DNA of 64,000 nucleotides from Polaribacter sp. HaHaR_3_91 (GCF_019278525.1 NZ_CP058986.1:1894001-1958000), one strand, 5' to 3'; shown: positions 8,239 to 17,471, counted from the first letter of the stretch. Notes: a model not told the origin generated them from the sequence alone. A program made the numbers and translations.

Positions 8239-9285
8239 ATGGCAAAAGTAGTAACATTTGGAGAGATCATGTTAAGATTAGCTCCTCAAGGATTTCTAAG
8301 ATTTTCACAAGCAAATAATTTTGATGCAGTTTACGGAGGTGGAGAATCTAATGTAGCAGTATCATTAGCAAACTACGGAATTGATGTAGATTTTGTAACG
8401 CGTTTACCAAAAAATGATATTGGTGAGTGTGCAATGATGGAAATGCGTAAAAGAGGTGTTGGTGTAGATAAGATTGTTTATGGAGGAGACCGTTTAGGAA
8501 TTTATTTCTTAGAAACTGGAGCTGTATCTAGAGGATCTAAAGTGGTTTATGATAGAGCGCATTCTGCTATTGCAGAAGTAGAGTCTGGAATGATCGATTG
8601 GGATGCAGTTTTTGAAGGATGTGAATGGTTTCATTGGACAGGTATTATCCCTGCAATTTCTCAAGGTGCAGCAGATGTAACTTTAGAAGCTTTAAAAGCA
8701 GCTAGTGCAAAAGGAATTACTATTTCTACAGATTTAAACTACCGTGCAAAATTATGGAATTTCTGTGATGATGCTCATAGAGAGTCTATTATGACTGAAT
8801 TAACTTCTTACTGTGATATCGTTTTAGGAAATGAAGAAGATGCAGAAATGCATTTCGGAATTAAGCCTGATGGAGCGGCAGTTCAAACAGCAGGACATGA
8901 TGTAAAAGCAGAAGCTTTCTTATCTGTTTGTAAGCAAATGATGGAAAAATTTCCAAGAGCTAAAAAAGTAATTACTACTTTAAGAGGTTCTATTTCTGCA
9001 TCTCACAATACTTGGGCAGGAGTTTTATATGATGGAAATGAAATGTTACAAACGCGTCAATACCAAATTACAGATATTGTTGATAGAGTAGGTGGTGGAG
9101 ATTCTTTTATGGGAGGTTTAATCTACGGATTATTAACATACCCAGATAACGATCAAAATGCATTAGACTTTGCAGTTGCTGCATCTTGTTTAAAACACAC
9201 TATTAAAGGTGATGCAAACTTAGTTACAGTTGCAGAAGTAAATAAACTTATGGGTGGTGATGCATCTGGAAGAGTAGCTAGATAA
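8239..9285 (+). CDS. kdgK: 2-keto-3-deoxygluconate (KDG) kinase, PfkB family
   Basis: The 348-residue cytosolic protein is a PfkB-type sugar kinase. The N-terminal VTFGEIMLRLAP and YGGGESNVAVSLANYG match KDG kinases, and the C-terminal RVGGGDSFMGGLIYG carries the catalytic GxGD Asp. It would phosphorylate KDG to KDPG, the substrate of the aldolase encoded two genes downstream. It is first in an operon controlled by the divergent LacI-type protein through two palindromes. Other PfkB specificities such as fructokinase are possible, but the aldolase neighbour favours KDG. Confidence 0.88.
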   Translation: MAKVVTFGEIMLRLAPQGFLRFSQANNFDAVYGGGESNVAVSLANYGIDVDFVTRLPKNDIGECAMMEMRKRGVGVDKIVYGGDRLGIYFLETGAVSRGSKVVYDRAHSAIAEVESGMIDWDAVFEGCEWFHWTGIIPAISQGAADVTLEALKAASAKGITISTDLNYRAKLWNFCDDAHRESIMTELTSYCDIVLGNEEDAEMHFGIKPDGAAVQTAGHDVKAEAFLSVCKQMMEKFPRAKKVITTLRGSISASHNTWAGVLYDGNEMLQTRQYQITDIVDRVGGGDSFMGGLIYGLLTYPDNDQNALDFAVAASCLKHTIKGDANLVTVAEVNKLMGGDASGRVAR

Positions 9286-9295
9286 ATCTAGTTTT

Positions 9296-9339
9296 TTGTT
9301 TAACTGTTAAGTAGTTTACACTATTTAACAGTTAAACAA
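9296..9339 (+). other. Long intergenic hairpin, 19-bp stem
   Basis: The left arm starts TTGTTTAACTGTTAA and the right arm ends TTAACAGTTAAACAA, around the 6-base loop TTTACA, with one mismatch. No T-run follows, so a plain intrinsic terminator is unlikely. The stem lies between kdgK and the phosphofructokinase gene. Confidence 0.65.
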
Positions 9340-9383
9340 ATTTATAACTGTACATATACTAACTTTAAAATCAACGATATAAT

Positions 9384-10601
9384 ATGAAGAAATCTATAGC
9401 TATAATGTGTGGAGGTGGTCCTGCTCCAGGAATTAATACAGTAATTAGTACTGTTGCTAAAACCTTTATGAAAGATGGTTATGAAGTTATTGGTGTTCAT
9501 CATGGATATCAAGGATTGCTTTCGGAAAACCCTGAATTGGAGATTTTTGATTTTCATCGTGCAGATCGTATTTTTAGTAGAGGTGGTTCTAGTCTTATAA
9601 TGAGTAGATTTAAACCTAAAGACAGTGATTTTAAAGCAGATTTTTTTAAGAAAAATAACGTAAAATTATTGGTTACTATTGGAGGAGATGATACTGCTTC
9701 TACTGCAAATAGATTAACCAAATATTTAAAAAGTGAAGCATTAGACGTTAGACATATCCATGTTCCAAAAACAATAGATAACGATTTACCTTTGCCAGAT
9801 AGAAACCCAACATTTGGTTTTCATACAGCAAAAGATGAAGGTGTTCGTATTGGAAATACCGTTTATGAAGATGCTAGAACCAGTCAAAACTGGTTTGTAA
9901 TGTCTGCAATGGGACGTTCTGCAGGACATTTGGCGTTTGGAATTGCTTCGGCATGTCATTTTCAAATGGTGATTATTCCAGAAATGTTTAACAAAACAAC
10001 GATTACATTTGAGAAGTTAATCAATATGATTATTTCTTCTATTATAAAATGTAAGGTTATGGGGGTAGAATACGGTGTCGCTTTAATTAGCGAAGGTGTT
10101 TTTCACTTTATGGAAGAGAAAGAAATTATCAATTCAGGGATTAACTTTACCTATGATGATCACGGACATCCAGAATTAGGAAACGTAAGTAAATCGCATA
10201 TATTTAATTACTTACTGCAAGTTAAATTAAAAGAAATAGGATTAAATATTAAATCTAGACCAGTAGAATTGGGATATGAATTAAGATGTTGCAATCCTAT
10301 AGCGTTCGATTTAACTTTATGTACTTTACTTGGTATTGGAGTTAAAAAATTATTTGATCAAGGTATTACAGGTTGTATTGTAAGTGCTAATTCTAATGGA
10401 GATATTTCACCTTTATATCTAAAAGATTTTGAAGATGAAAAGGGTAAAATTCCACCAAGATTAGTAGATATCAATTCTGATATGGCACAATTATTCATAC
10501 AAAACTTATTCTTTTTAAAAGAAAAAGACTATGAAAATGCGAAAAAATATGTTACCAATCCGGAAGCATACGATTTCAAAAAAATATTAAACTGGGTATA
10601 A
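9384..10601 (+). CDS. 6-phosphofructokinase, probably pyrophosphate-dependent
   Basis: The 405-residue product has the PFK fold with a glycine-rich N-terminus (CGGGPAPGIN). Two positions separate PPi-using from ATP-using enzymes. Here GGDD (residues 100-103) and PKTIDND (128-134) carry the Asp and Lys typical of PPi-PFK, where ATP enzymes have GGDG and PGTIDND. A PPi-enzyme runs reversibly between fructose-6-phosphate and fructose-1,6-bisphosphate. Placed between KDG kinase and KDPG aldolase, it could help send the glyceraldehyde-3-phosphate from KDPG cleavage upward to hexose phosphates. It keeps the operon orientation with hairpins on both sides. Confidence 0.85.
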   Translation: MKKSIAIMCGGGPAPGINTVISTVAKTFMKDGYEVIGVHHGYQGLLSENPELEIFDFHRADRIFSRGGSSLIMSRFKPKDSDFKADFFKKNNVKLLVTIGGDDTASTANRLTKYLKSEALDVRHIHVPKTIDNDLPLPDRNPTFGFHTAKDEGVRIGNTVYEDARTSQNWFVMSAMGRSAGHLAFGIASACHFQMVIIPEMFNKTTITFEKLINMIISSIIKCKVMGVEYGVALISEGVFHFMEEKEIINSGINFTYDDHGHPELGNVSKSHIFNYLLQVKLKEIGLNIKSRPVELGYELRCCNPIAFDLTLCTLLGIGVKKLFDQGITGCIVSANSNGDISPLYLKDFEDEKGKIPPRLVDINSDMAQLFIQNLFFLKEKDYENAKKYVTNPEAYDFKKILNWV

Positions 10602-10617
10602 TATTTAATTCGTGTAA

Positions 10618-10666
10618 TTGTTTAATTGTTAAATTAATTGCAATTTTAAATTACGTAATTAAACAA
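10618..10666 (+). other. Intergenic hairpin before KDPG aldolase
   Basis: TTGTTTAATTG at the left pairs with TAATTAAACAA at the right (10 of 11), enclosing further AT-rich pairing. The left arm resembles the outer arm of the hairpin at 9296-9339 (both begin TTGTTTAA). No T-run follows. Confidence 0.5.
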
Positions 10667-10713
10667 TAACCAAGTAAAGGATTAAACAAACAGTTAAAAA
10701 AACACAAAATAAA

Positions 10714-11382
10714 ATGGCACAATTTTCAAGATTAGAAGTAGCGCAAGTAATGAAAGAAACAGGAATGATTCCTTTATTTTTTCATAACGATATAGAATTA
10801 AGTAAAAAAGTATTAAAAGCATGTTACGATGGTGGGGCTCGTTTAATGGAGTTTACAGCACGTGGAGATTTCGCTCACGAAGTTTTTGGAGCGTTAACTA
10901 AATACGCTATTGCAGAATTACCAGGTATGATTATGGGAGTTGGATCTGTAACAGATGCAGGAGCAGCATCTTTATACATGGCTTTAGGAGCAAACTTTAT
11001 TGTAACTCCGGTTTTAAGAGAAGATATTGCAATTGCTTGTAACCGTAAAAAAGTATTATGGTCTCCTGGTTGTGGTACTTTAACAGAAATTACTAGAGCA
11101 GAAGAATTAGGATGTGAAATCGTAAAATTATTTCCTGGTGATATTTATGGACCACAATTTGTTAAAGGAGTAAAAGGGCCTCAACCTTGGACTAGCTTAA
11201 TGCCAACAGGTGGAGTTTCTCCAACGGAAGAAAATTTAAAAGGTTGGTTTGATGCAGGTGTAACTTGTGTTGGAATGGGATCTAAATTAATTTCAAAAGA
11301 AATTATTGCAAATAAAGATTATGCTAAATTAGAAAAAGATGTGAGAGCAGCTTTAGCTATTGTAAAAGCAGTAAGAAAATAG
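10714..11382 (+). CDS. eda: KDPG aldolase (2-dehydro-3-deoxyphosphogluconate aldolase)
   Basis: The 222-residue product is a class I aldolase of the KDPG/KHG family. Lys138 in IVKLFPGD is the expected Schiff-base lysine, and LMEFTARGD supplies the conserved Glu. The enzyme cleaves KDPG to pyruvate and glyceraldehyde-3-phosphate. It closes the kdgK-pfk-eda operon, with a textbook terminator 19 bases after the stop. The operon would serve uronate-derived KDG (for example from alginate or pectin) or gluconate. No polysaccharide lyase is present in the window, so the carbon source is not fixed here. Confidence 0.93.
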   Translation: MAQFSRLEVAQVMKETGMIPLFFHNDIELSKKVLKACYDGGARLMEFTARGDFAHEVFGALTKYAIAELPGMIMGVGSVTDAGAASLYMALGANFIVTPVLREDIAIACNRKKVLWSPGCGTLTEITRAEELGCEIVKLFPGDIYGPQFVKGVKGPQPWTSLMPTGGVSPTEENLKGWFDAGVTCVGMGSKLISKEIIANKDYAKLEKDVRAALAIVKAVRK

Positions 11383-11400
11383 TCTAAACTATTTAATACA

Positions 11401-11432
11401 AAAAGCTCCAACTGAAAAGTTGGAGCTTTTTT
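11401..11432 (+). terminator. Intrinsic terminator of the kdgK-eda operon
   Basis: AGCTCCAACT and AGTTGGAGCT form a perfect 10-bp stem around a GAAA tetraloop, flanked by A4 and a T-run. Confidence 0.95.
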
Positions 11433-11491
11433 GTTTTTACAATTAAATGTGGTCTATACTTTTTTGCATTTCGTCGATACTTTAACATTCC

Positions 11492-11536
11492 TGACCAACC
11501 ATCTAAATAATGGTCAATTAAATTAACTTAGATTTG
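11492..11536 (+). promoter_or_regulatory. Candidate promoter and dyad of the signalling operon
   Basis: TAGATTTG at 11529-11536 matches the Bacteroidota -7 consensus TAnnTTTG and lies 25 bases before the first start codon. A dyad with arms TGACCA (11492-11497) and TGGTCA (11511-11516) sits just upstream, over the expected -33 position. No clean TTG is found at -33. Confidence 0.4.
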
Positions 11537-11561
11537 TATATATAAATTAAAAACTTCTGAA

Positions 11562-11975
11562 ATGTCTAAGAGCTTAAAAATATTATTAATAGAAGATAAT
11601 CTAATTGAAATAATGAAAATGAAAAGAACACTTTCATTATTAAAATTAGAACATACAATTCAAGAAGCTAAAAATGGTGAGGAAGCTTTAAAAATTTTAG
11701 AAGATAAAAGTAATTTTCCTGATTTAATTTTATTAGATTTAAACATGCCAAAAATGAGTGGTATAGAATTTTTATCTATTTTAAAAAAAGATGAAAGTAT
11801 ACAGCATATTCCTACTGTAATTTTAACCACATCAGATAATCAAAGAGATTTAGACCAATGCTATAAAATTGGGGTTTCTGGTTATATTTTAAAACCTTTA
11901 AAATATGATGATTATGTTCATAAAATTGAAAAAGTTTTATCCTATTGGAGTACAAATGAATTAAAAAAATATTAA
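11562..11975 (+). CDS. CheY-like single-domain response regulator
   Basis: The 137-residue product is a lone receiver domain. Asp59 in LILLDLNMP is the phosphoacceptor, Glu11/Asp12 form the acidic pocket, and the TTSD and LKPL motifs supply Thr and Lys. The length and SxNF-PDLILLDLNMP layout resemble Rcp1-type receivers that pair with phytochrome-like or PAS histidine kinases. With no output domain it must act by protein contact or as a phosphate shuttle or sink. It is first in a tight operon with an H-NOX sensor, two histidine kinases, an Hpt and a LytTR regulator. Confidence 0.93.
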   Translation: MSKSLKILLIEDNLIEIMKMKRTLSLLKLEHTIQEAKNGEEALKILEDKSNFPDLILLDLNMPKMSGIEFLSILKKDESIQHIPTVILTTSDNQRDLDQCYKIGVSGYILKPLKYDDYVHKIEKVLSYWSTNELKKY

Positions 11976-11977
11976 AG

Positions 11978-12517
11978 ATGAAGGGGATAGTTTTTACAGA
12001 GTTTTTAGATTTAGTTGAGGAAAAGTTTGGTTTAGAAATGGTTGATAAAATTATTTCTCAATCAGAATTAGCCTCTGAAGGAGTGTACACATCTATAGGA
12101 ACCTATAGTTTTTCTGAAATGTTACAATTGGTAACTAACTTAAGTGGTAATACAGGTATCTCTACAGATGATTTACTTTTGGTTTATGCAGAACATTTTT
12201 TTTCCGTTATAAAAACGAGTTATCCCGGTCTTTTAGAAACATATAAAGACCCAATAGAAATGTTAGCTTCTATAGAAAATCATATACATGTAGAAGTTCA
12301 AAAAATATATCCAGATGCAGAACTACCAACATTTGTTGTAGAAGAAAAAACAGATAACTCTATTATAATGCTTTATAAATCTAGCAGAGCAATGCATCAC
12401 TTTGGATTAGGTTTAATGAACAAAACTTTTGAACATTTTAATGCAAAGGCATCTATTGTTTTAGAGAAAATTAAAGAAGACGGAACAGAAGTAAGGTTTA
12501 TTGTCCACAAAATTTAA
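11978..12517 (+). CDS. H-NOX haem nitric-oxide/oxygen-binding protein
   Basis: The 179-residue product starts MKGIVFTEFLDLVEEKFG, the H-NOX hallmark. The proximal haem ligand is predicted to be His104 in HIHVEVQKIYP, followed by LPTF (Pro117). The Tyr-x-Ser-x-Arg haem-propionate motif is present as Tyr133, Ser135 and Arg137. It is a standalone, cytosolic sensor of normal length. Bacterial standalone H-NOX proteins bind NO and change the activity of a partner histidine kinase, and here a kinase gene follows after 76 bases. Start and stop neighbours are only 2 bases from the receiver gene. Ligand preference (NO or O2) needs the distal pocket to be modelled. Confidence 0.93.
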   Translation: MKGIVFTEFLDLVEEKFGLEMVDKIISQSELASEGVYTSIGTYSFSEMLQLVTNLSGNTGISTDDLLLVYAEHFFSVIKTSYPGLLETYKDPIEMLASIENHIHVEVQKIYPDAELPTFVVEEKTDNSIIMLYKSSRAMHHFGLGLMNKTFEHFNAKASIVLEKIKEDGTEVRFIVHKI

Positions 12518-12593
12518 AAAAGGTTTTATTTATATCAGAATTTTTTATGAGCTAAAAATAAATTTAAGAGCTATATTATAAAAGAAATATAAA

Positions 12594-14957
12594 ATGAATA
12601 CCCCTTTAAAAGAAAATCAAGACCAAATAGGAATATTACAACGCGCTCTAAAACGCGAAAAAGCAGCAAGGAAAGCTGCCGAAAAAATTCTTGAAGATAA
12701 GTCTAGAGAATTATATTCTAAATCTGAAGAGTTAACAGAACTTTTAAACGAGAAATCATCTACACTAGAAGGAGTTTTTAAAAACATTAATGATGCATAT
12801 TTAGTTATGGATTTATATGGAAATGTTTTAAAGATGAATGAAGTTGCTGTAGAAGTTTTTGGCTATGATATAAATAAAGAGGCATTTAATCTTTCGAAAA
12901 TTGTTTATAAAGAAGATTTAGAATATACCGCTAAATCTTTTAATAAATTATACACAGAGGGGTCTTTTAATGATTATACCGCAAGAATTGTTGATAAGAA
13001 TAATAATCTAAAGTGGATAGAAGTAAATTGTTCTTTAATTTATAATAAAGAAAATAAACCAATTGCTGCCCAAGGTATTATTAGAGATGTTAGCGAATGG
13101 GTAAGGATGAAAAAGCAATTAGAAGATCAAAAACACCAGTTAAGTATTATTATAAACAACTCTCCTATTGGTATTACTTTATCTAGAAATGATCAAAAAG
13201 GATTATTATTAATAAATAATTCTTTAAAAGAAATGTTAGGTTATTCTTCAGAAGAATTTGATAATATTAAAGTTGGAGACTTAACACACCCAGATGATAT
13301 AGAAAAATCTAAAAAACTAACAGATCAACTTTATAAGGGAGCAATAAGTACTTACAATTTAGAAAAAAGATATATAAAAAAGAATGGCGATGTTTTATGG
13401 GCAAAAGTTACAGTTACTGCCGTAAAAGATGACAATAATATTATTAACTATAATGTAGTTACCGTAGAAGATATTGAGAAAGAAAGATTAGATAAAGAAA
13501 AAATTATAGAATCAGAAAATAGATTATCTGCGCTTGTTTTAAATTTAAATAGTGGTATTATTTTAGAAGATGAAAATAGAAAGATAGTTTTATCCAATAC
13601 CAAATTTTGTCAACTATTTAATATAGATGTACAACCAACTGATTTAATAGGTATGGATTGTAGAGAAGCATCTGAACAGAATAAAGTTTTATTTAAAGAC
13701 TCTTCTAATTTTGTTCAAAGAATGAATGAAATTGTAGAAAATAAAGTAGCTGTTTTTGGTGAAGAACTAGAAATGGTTGATGGTAAAATTTTAGAACGAA
13801 ATTATACACCTGTTATAGTTAACGGTAAAATAAAAGGTTATTTATGGGCATTTAGTGATGTAACCTTAGAGAAGAAATACAACTTAAGTTTAGAGGTAGA
13901 AAAAGAAAAATACAGCAATATTATAGCTAATATGAATTTAGGATTGCTAGAGATTGATATAGATGATCAAATTTCGATGGTAAACCAAAGTTTTTTAGAA
14001 ATGTCTGGTTATGCCAAAGAAGAATTATTAGGAAAAGTAGGTCGTGATATTTTTACATTAAAAGGTAGTCCGGAGGTTTTAAAAAATCAAAAAGAAAAAC
14101 GACTTAGAGGTGAGTCTACTTCTTATGAAATTAAAACGGAAAATAAAAAAGGAGAAACTAAATATTGGTTGGTAAGTGCTGCTCCTAATTACAATTTATT
14201 TGGAGAAAATATTGGGTCTATTGCCTTGAGTCTTGATATTACAGAAATTAAAAAATTAGAATTACAAAAAGAACAAATTTTAAAAGAATTAGAAAACAGT
14301 AATGAACATTTGCATGAATACGCACATATTGTTTCTCATGATTTAAAATCTCCGCTTAGAAGTTTAGAAGCTTTAATTTCTTGGATTAAAACAGATAATG
14401 AAGGAAAATTTGATGAAATAACACTTCAAAATTTTGACCTTTTAGAAACTACACTAGAAACTATGGAAAAATTAATTTCTGATGTTTTAGAGTATTCGAG
14501 TGCAGGTTCTATTACACAAGAAGATGAAGAGGTAGATTTAAATACTACGCTATGCGATTTACAAAAGGTTTTATTTATACCAGAAAATATTTCTGTTAAT
14601 GTCTTAAAAATATTACCGATAATAAAAGGAGATAAAACAAAATTTCAGCAGTTATTTCAAAATTTTATAAGTAATGCAATTAAATTTTGTGACAAAGAAA
14701 TAGGGATTGTAGAAGTAGATTATATAGAAGATACTACTTTCCATCAATTTTCTATAAGAGACAATGGTATTGGAATTGAAAAGAAATATCATGATAAAAT
14801 TTTTGAAGTTTTTACCTCTTTAAATAAAAGAGAAGATTCAACAGGAATAGGCTTGTCAATTGTAAAAAAAATAATTGACTTACATGAGGGAGCTATTTGG
14901 TTAGAAAGTGAACCAAATAAGGGAACTACTTTTTATTTCACCATTAAAAAAACTTAA
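12594..14957 (+). CDS. Multi-PAS sensor histidine kinase
   Basis: The 787-residue product has no transmembrane segment. A basic coiled coil (ALKREKAARKAAEKILEDK) is followed by four PAS-like domains (about 60-170, 175-295, 305-425 and 440-555). Then come HisKA with His582 in SHDLKSPL, and HATPase with FISNAIKF, DNGIGI and TGIGLSIVKK. The lysine/alanine-rich N-terminal helix is, from memory, common in kinases encoded beside H-NOX in Bacteroidota. It has no attached receiver, so phosphate must go to the separate receiver or the Hpt in the operon. Its stop is directly followed by the FIST gene start. Confidence 0.93.
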   Translation: MNTPLKENQDQIGILQRALKREKAARKAAEKILEDKSRELYSKSEELTELLNEKSSTLEGVFKNINDAYLVMDLYGNVLKMNEVAVEVFGYDINKEAFNLSKIVYKEDLEYTAKSFNKLYTEGSFNDYTARIVDKNNNLKWIEVNCSLIYNKENKPIAAQGIIRDVSEWVRMKKQLEDQKHQLSIIINNSPIGITLSRNDQKGLLLINNSLKEMLGYSSEEFDNIKVGDLTHPDDIEKSKKLTDQLYKGAISTYNLEKRYIKKNGDVLWAKVTVTAVKDDNNIINYNVVTVEDIEKERLDKEKIIESENRLSALVLNLNSGIILEDENRKIVLSNTKFCQLFNIDVQPTDLIGMDCREASEQNKVLFKDSSNFVQRMNEIVENKVAVFGEELEMVDGKILERNYTPVIVNGKIKGYLWAFSDVTLEKKYNLSLEVEKEKYSNIIANMNLGLLEIDIDDQISMVNQSFLEMSGYAKEELLGKVGRDIFTLKGSPEVLKNQKEKRLRGESTSYEIKTENKKGETKYWLVSAAPNYNLFGENIGSIALSLDITEIKKLELQKEQILKELENSNEHLHEYAHIVSHDLKSPLRSLEALISWIKTDNEGKFDEITLQNFDLLETTLETMEKLISDVLEYSSAGSITQEDEEVDLNTTLCDLQKVLFIPENISVNVLKILPIIKGDKTKFQQLFQNFISNAIKFCDKEIGIVEVDYIEDTTFHQFSIRDNGIGIEKKYHDKIFEVFTSLNKREDSTGIGLSIVKKIIDLHEGAIWLESEPNKGTTFYFTIKKT

Positions 14958-16103
14958 ATGAAAACCGTACAACTTAAAAAACATAAAAATGCTGATTGGA
15001 AATACTTATCGGAAAATATAACTTTAAAAGCACCGTTAGTACTTGTATTTGGAAATAGATATTTATTAGAAGATGAAATTATTTTTGAAGAAATTAGAGA
15101 CAAATTTAAAGACGGACATATAGTTTTTGGTTCGGCTTGTGGAGATATTTCATCAGAATCTATTGATGATGAAAGTATTACTATTACAGCTATAGAGTTT
15201 GAAAAAAGTAATTTTATTATTAAAACTACAAATGTTTTAAATGCTGCTTCTGATGCTAAAGTAGATAGTTTTAAAGTTGGAAAGGATTTAATTAGCCAAT
15301 TTTCTGAAGAAGGTCTAAAGCACATTTTTGTAGTTTCTGAAGGTAGTTTTATAAATGGTAGTCAATTAACAGAAGGCATGAATTCGGCTACAGATAATAA
15401 CTTATTAATTACTGGAGCTTTGTGTGGTGATGATGCTAGATTTGAAAAAACAATAGCTTCTTATAACGAAAAACCAAAACCAGGAGAAATAGTTGCCATT
15501 GGTTTGTATGGAGAATCTTTAGAAATAACATTTTCTATTAATGGAGGTTGGACTCCTTTTGGACCAGAACGAATTGTAACAAAATCTGAAGGAAATACGT
15601 TATATGAATTAGATAACTTACCAGCATTAGATTTATACAAAAAATATTTAGGAGAAAAATCTAAAGAATTGCCAGGAGCAGCCTTATTGTATCCATTAAA
15701 TGTAAAAACAGAAAATGGACACAATACGATTGTAAGAAGTATTTTAAATATAAACGAAGCTGAAAATTCTATGATTTTGGCTGGTGATATCTTAGAGAAT
15801 TCTAAAGTACAATTAATGATGACCAATGTAGATAATATTGTAAATGCAGCAGAAAAAGCGGCTAAAAGTGCACTAGAGTTTAGAAATAAAAAACCAGAAT
15901 TAGCAATTTTAGTAAGCTGTATTGGTAGAAAATTGGTTTTAGACCAAAGAGTAGAAGAAGAGGTAGAAGAAGTGATAGAAGTTGTAGGAGATACAACAAC
16001 AATAACAGGCTTGTATTCTTATGGAGAAATTGCTCCTTTTATTGGAGAAAATAGTTGTCAACTTCATAACCAAACCATGACAGTTACACTAATAAGCGAA
16101 TAA
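14958..16103 (+). CDS. FIST-domain sensor protein (NosP-like)
   Basis: The 381-residue product covers the whole FIST N and FIST C pair. FIST N includes LVFGNRYLLEDE and FGSACGDISSESI, and FIST C ends in GLYSYGEIAPF and LHNQTMTVTLI. FIST proteins are ligand sensors beside histidine kinases, and one branch, NosP, is an established haem-based NO sensor. The gene begins on the base after the upstream kinase stop and overlaps the downstream kinase by one base (TAATG), so translation is coupled to both. Pairing with H-NOX in the operon supports an NO role, but haem binding here is inference. Confidence 0.88.
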   Translation: MKTVQLKKHKNADWKYLSENITLKAPLVLVFGNRYLLEDEIIFEEIRDKFKDGHIVFGSACGDISSESIDDESITITAIEFEKSNFIIKTTNVLNAASDAKVDSFKVGKDLISQFSEEGLKHIFVVSEGSFINGSQLTEGMNSATDNNLLITGALCGDDARFEKTIASYNEKPKPGEIVAIGLYGESLEITFSINGGWTPFGPERIVTKSEGNTLYELDNLPALDLYKKYLGEKSKELPGAALLYPLNVKTENGHNTIVRSILNINEAENSMILAGDILENSKVQLMMTNVDNIVNAAEKAAKSALEFRNKKPELAILVSCIGRKLVLDQRVEEEVEEVIEVVGDTTTITGLYSYGEIAPFIGENSCQLHNQTMTVTLISE

Positions 16104-17146
16104 TGAATTCTTTATTAAAAAGACAAATAAGAAAGTATCTACCCCAAGAATTGCAATCTAATGAAGATTTAGAGCGGTTCTTAGATGCTGTTGATAAATC
16201 TTATACTACTTCAGAAGAGCAGTTTTTAATGCTTCAGAGAGCTACTAAATTTAGTTCTGAGGAGCTATTTTGTGCAAATGAGCAGCTTAGAGAAGAATCT
16301 GATTCTCAGAAAAAAGTAATCTCAAAATTAGAAAGTGTCATAGACAAATTACAGTTTTATGATTTAAAAAATAACCGTCCTAAAGAAAGCGTAGATTCTT
16401 TAAAATTGGTTGACTTTATTGATGATCAAACTAAAGAAATCATTAAAATTAATCAGCAAAAAGATAAACTTTTAAGAAATTTAGAACGACAAAATCAGGA
16501 ATTAAATGATTATGCTCACATGGTTTCTCATGATTTAAAATCTCCTCTACAAAGCATTGAAGTTTTGACTGCATGGGTCTTAGAAGATTATTCTGGGGTT
16601 TTAGATGCTGCCGGAAAGGAAAATTTACAATTTATTAGAGACAATGTAGAGAAAATGGACACACTTGTAAAAGGAATTTTAGAATACTCTACAATCGGTA
16701 GAATGGAAAAAGATATTTATGATGTAAATTTAAATGATTTAGTAAATAACTTAAAAAAGAAAGAAGAAAAATTAAATAGCGCTACTTATATAATTCCTGA
16801 AAGATTACCTACCATCAAAGGTGATAAATTTAGATTAGAGCAATTATTTTTACATTTATTAGATAATGCTGTCAAATTTAATGATAAAAAAGAACCTACG
16901 GTAGAAATAGGTTTTACTGAAGATTCTGATTTTTGGAAATTTTACATAGAGGATAATGGAAATGGAATTGATAACAAATATTTTGATAAAATATTTGTTG
17001 CATTTCAAAAATTAGAAGATGATTATAAATCTACTGGAATAGGTTTGTCTATCGTAAAAAAAATTGTTGAAGTATATAATGGAGAAATTTATTTAAAATC
17101 TGAGCAAAATGTGGGTTCTACTTTTTACTTTAGCATAAAAAAATAA
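16103..17146 (+). CDS. Cytosolic histidine kinase paired with FIST protein
   Basis: The 347-residue product has no membrane segment. The N-terminal 90 residues (LLKRQIRKYLP, then SYTTSEEQFLMLQRA and SSEELFCANEQL) form a helical module that I recall from kinases encoded beside FIST genes. A coiled coil leads to HisKA with His143 in SHDLKSPL and an HATPase with LHLLDNAVKF, DNGNGI and STGIGLSIVKK. Its DHp region closely resembles that of the upstream PAS kinase, suggesting shared phosphotransfer partners. The start codon overlaps the FIST stop, which argues for a FIST-kinase complex. Confidence 0.92.
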   Translation: MNSLLKRQIRKYLPQELQSNEDLERFLDAVDKSYTTSEEQFLMLQRATKFSSEELFCANEQLREESDSQKKVISKLESVIDKLQFYDLKNNRPKESVDSLKLVDFIDDQTKEIIKINQQKDKLLRNLERQNQELNDYAHMVSHDLKSPLQSIEVLTAWVLEDYSGVLDAAGKENLQFIRDNVEKMDTLVKGILEYSTIGRMEKDIYDVNLNDLVNNLKKKEEKLNSATYIIPERLPTIKGDKFRLEQLFLHLLDNAVKFNDKKEPTVEIGFTEDSDFWKFYIEDNGNGIDNKYFDKIFVAFQKLEDDYKSTGIGLSIVKKIVEVYNGEIYLKSEQNVGSTFYFSIKK

Positions 17147-17148
17147 AG

Positions 17149-17466
17149 ATGGAACAACCAAACTTAATATATATAGAACAATTAGCAAGAGGAGATGAAT
17201 CTATTAGAGCAGAGCTTATTGGGGTGATTAAAACAGAGTTTCCTGAAGAAAAGAAAGAATACCATAATAGCTTAGAGCATAAACAATTTAAAAAAATTGA
17301 AGAAAATGTTCATAAGATTAAACATAAAATTAGTATTTTGGGACTTGAAAAGAGTTACGAAATGGCAAATAAGTTTGAACATAATCTTAGAGAACAAAGT
17401 TTAGAAGGTCAGGAAGATTTTGATAAAATTTTAAAAGCAATTTCAGACTATATAGAAACTATATAA
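17149..17466 (+). CDS. Hpt histidine phosphotransfer protein
   Basis: The 105-residue all-helical protein has the Hpt signature HKIKHKISILGL, with His55 as the phosphorylated residue and the expected Lys three positions later. It lies 2 bases after the kinase stop and 5 bases before the LytTR gene. Neither kinase in the operon carries a receiver domain, so this Hpt most likely exchanges phosphate with the separate receiver proteins. Confidence 0.85.
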   Translation: MEQPNLIYIEQLARGDESIRAELIGVIKTEFPEEKKEYHNSLEHKQFKKIEENVHKIKHKISILGLEKSYEMANKFEHNLREQSLEGQEDFDKILKAISDYIETI

Positions 17467-17471
17467 GTTTT

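Noticed and set aside
14954..15325. 123-codon antisense frame within the FIST gene, and a similar one at 15461-15826
   Set aside because: Both lie fully antisense to a well-supported gene and have no signal or domain.
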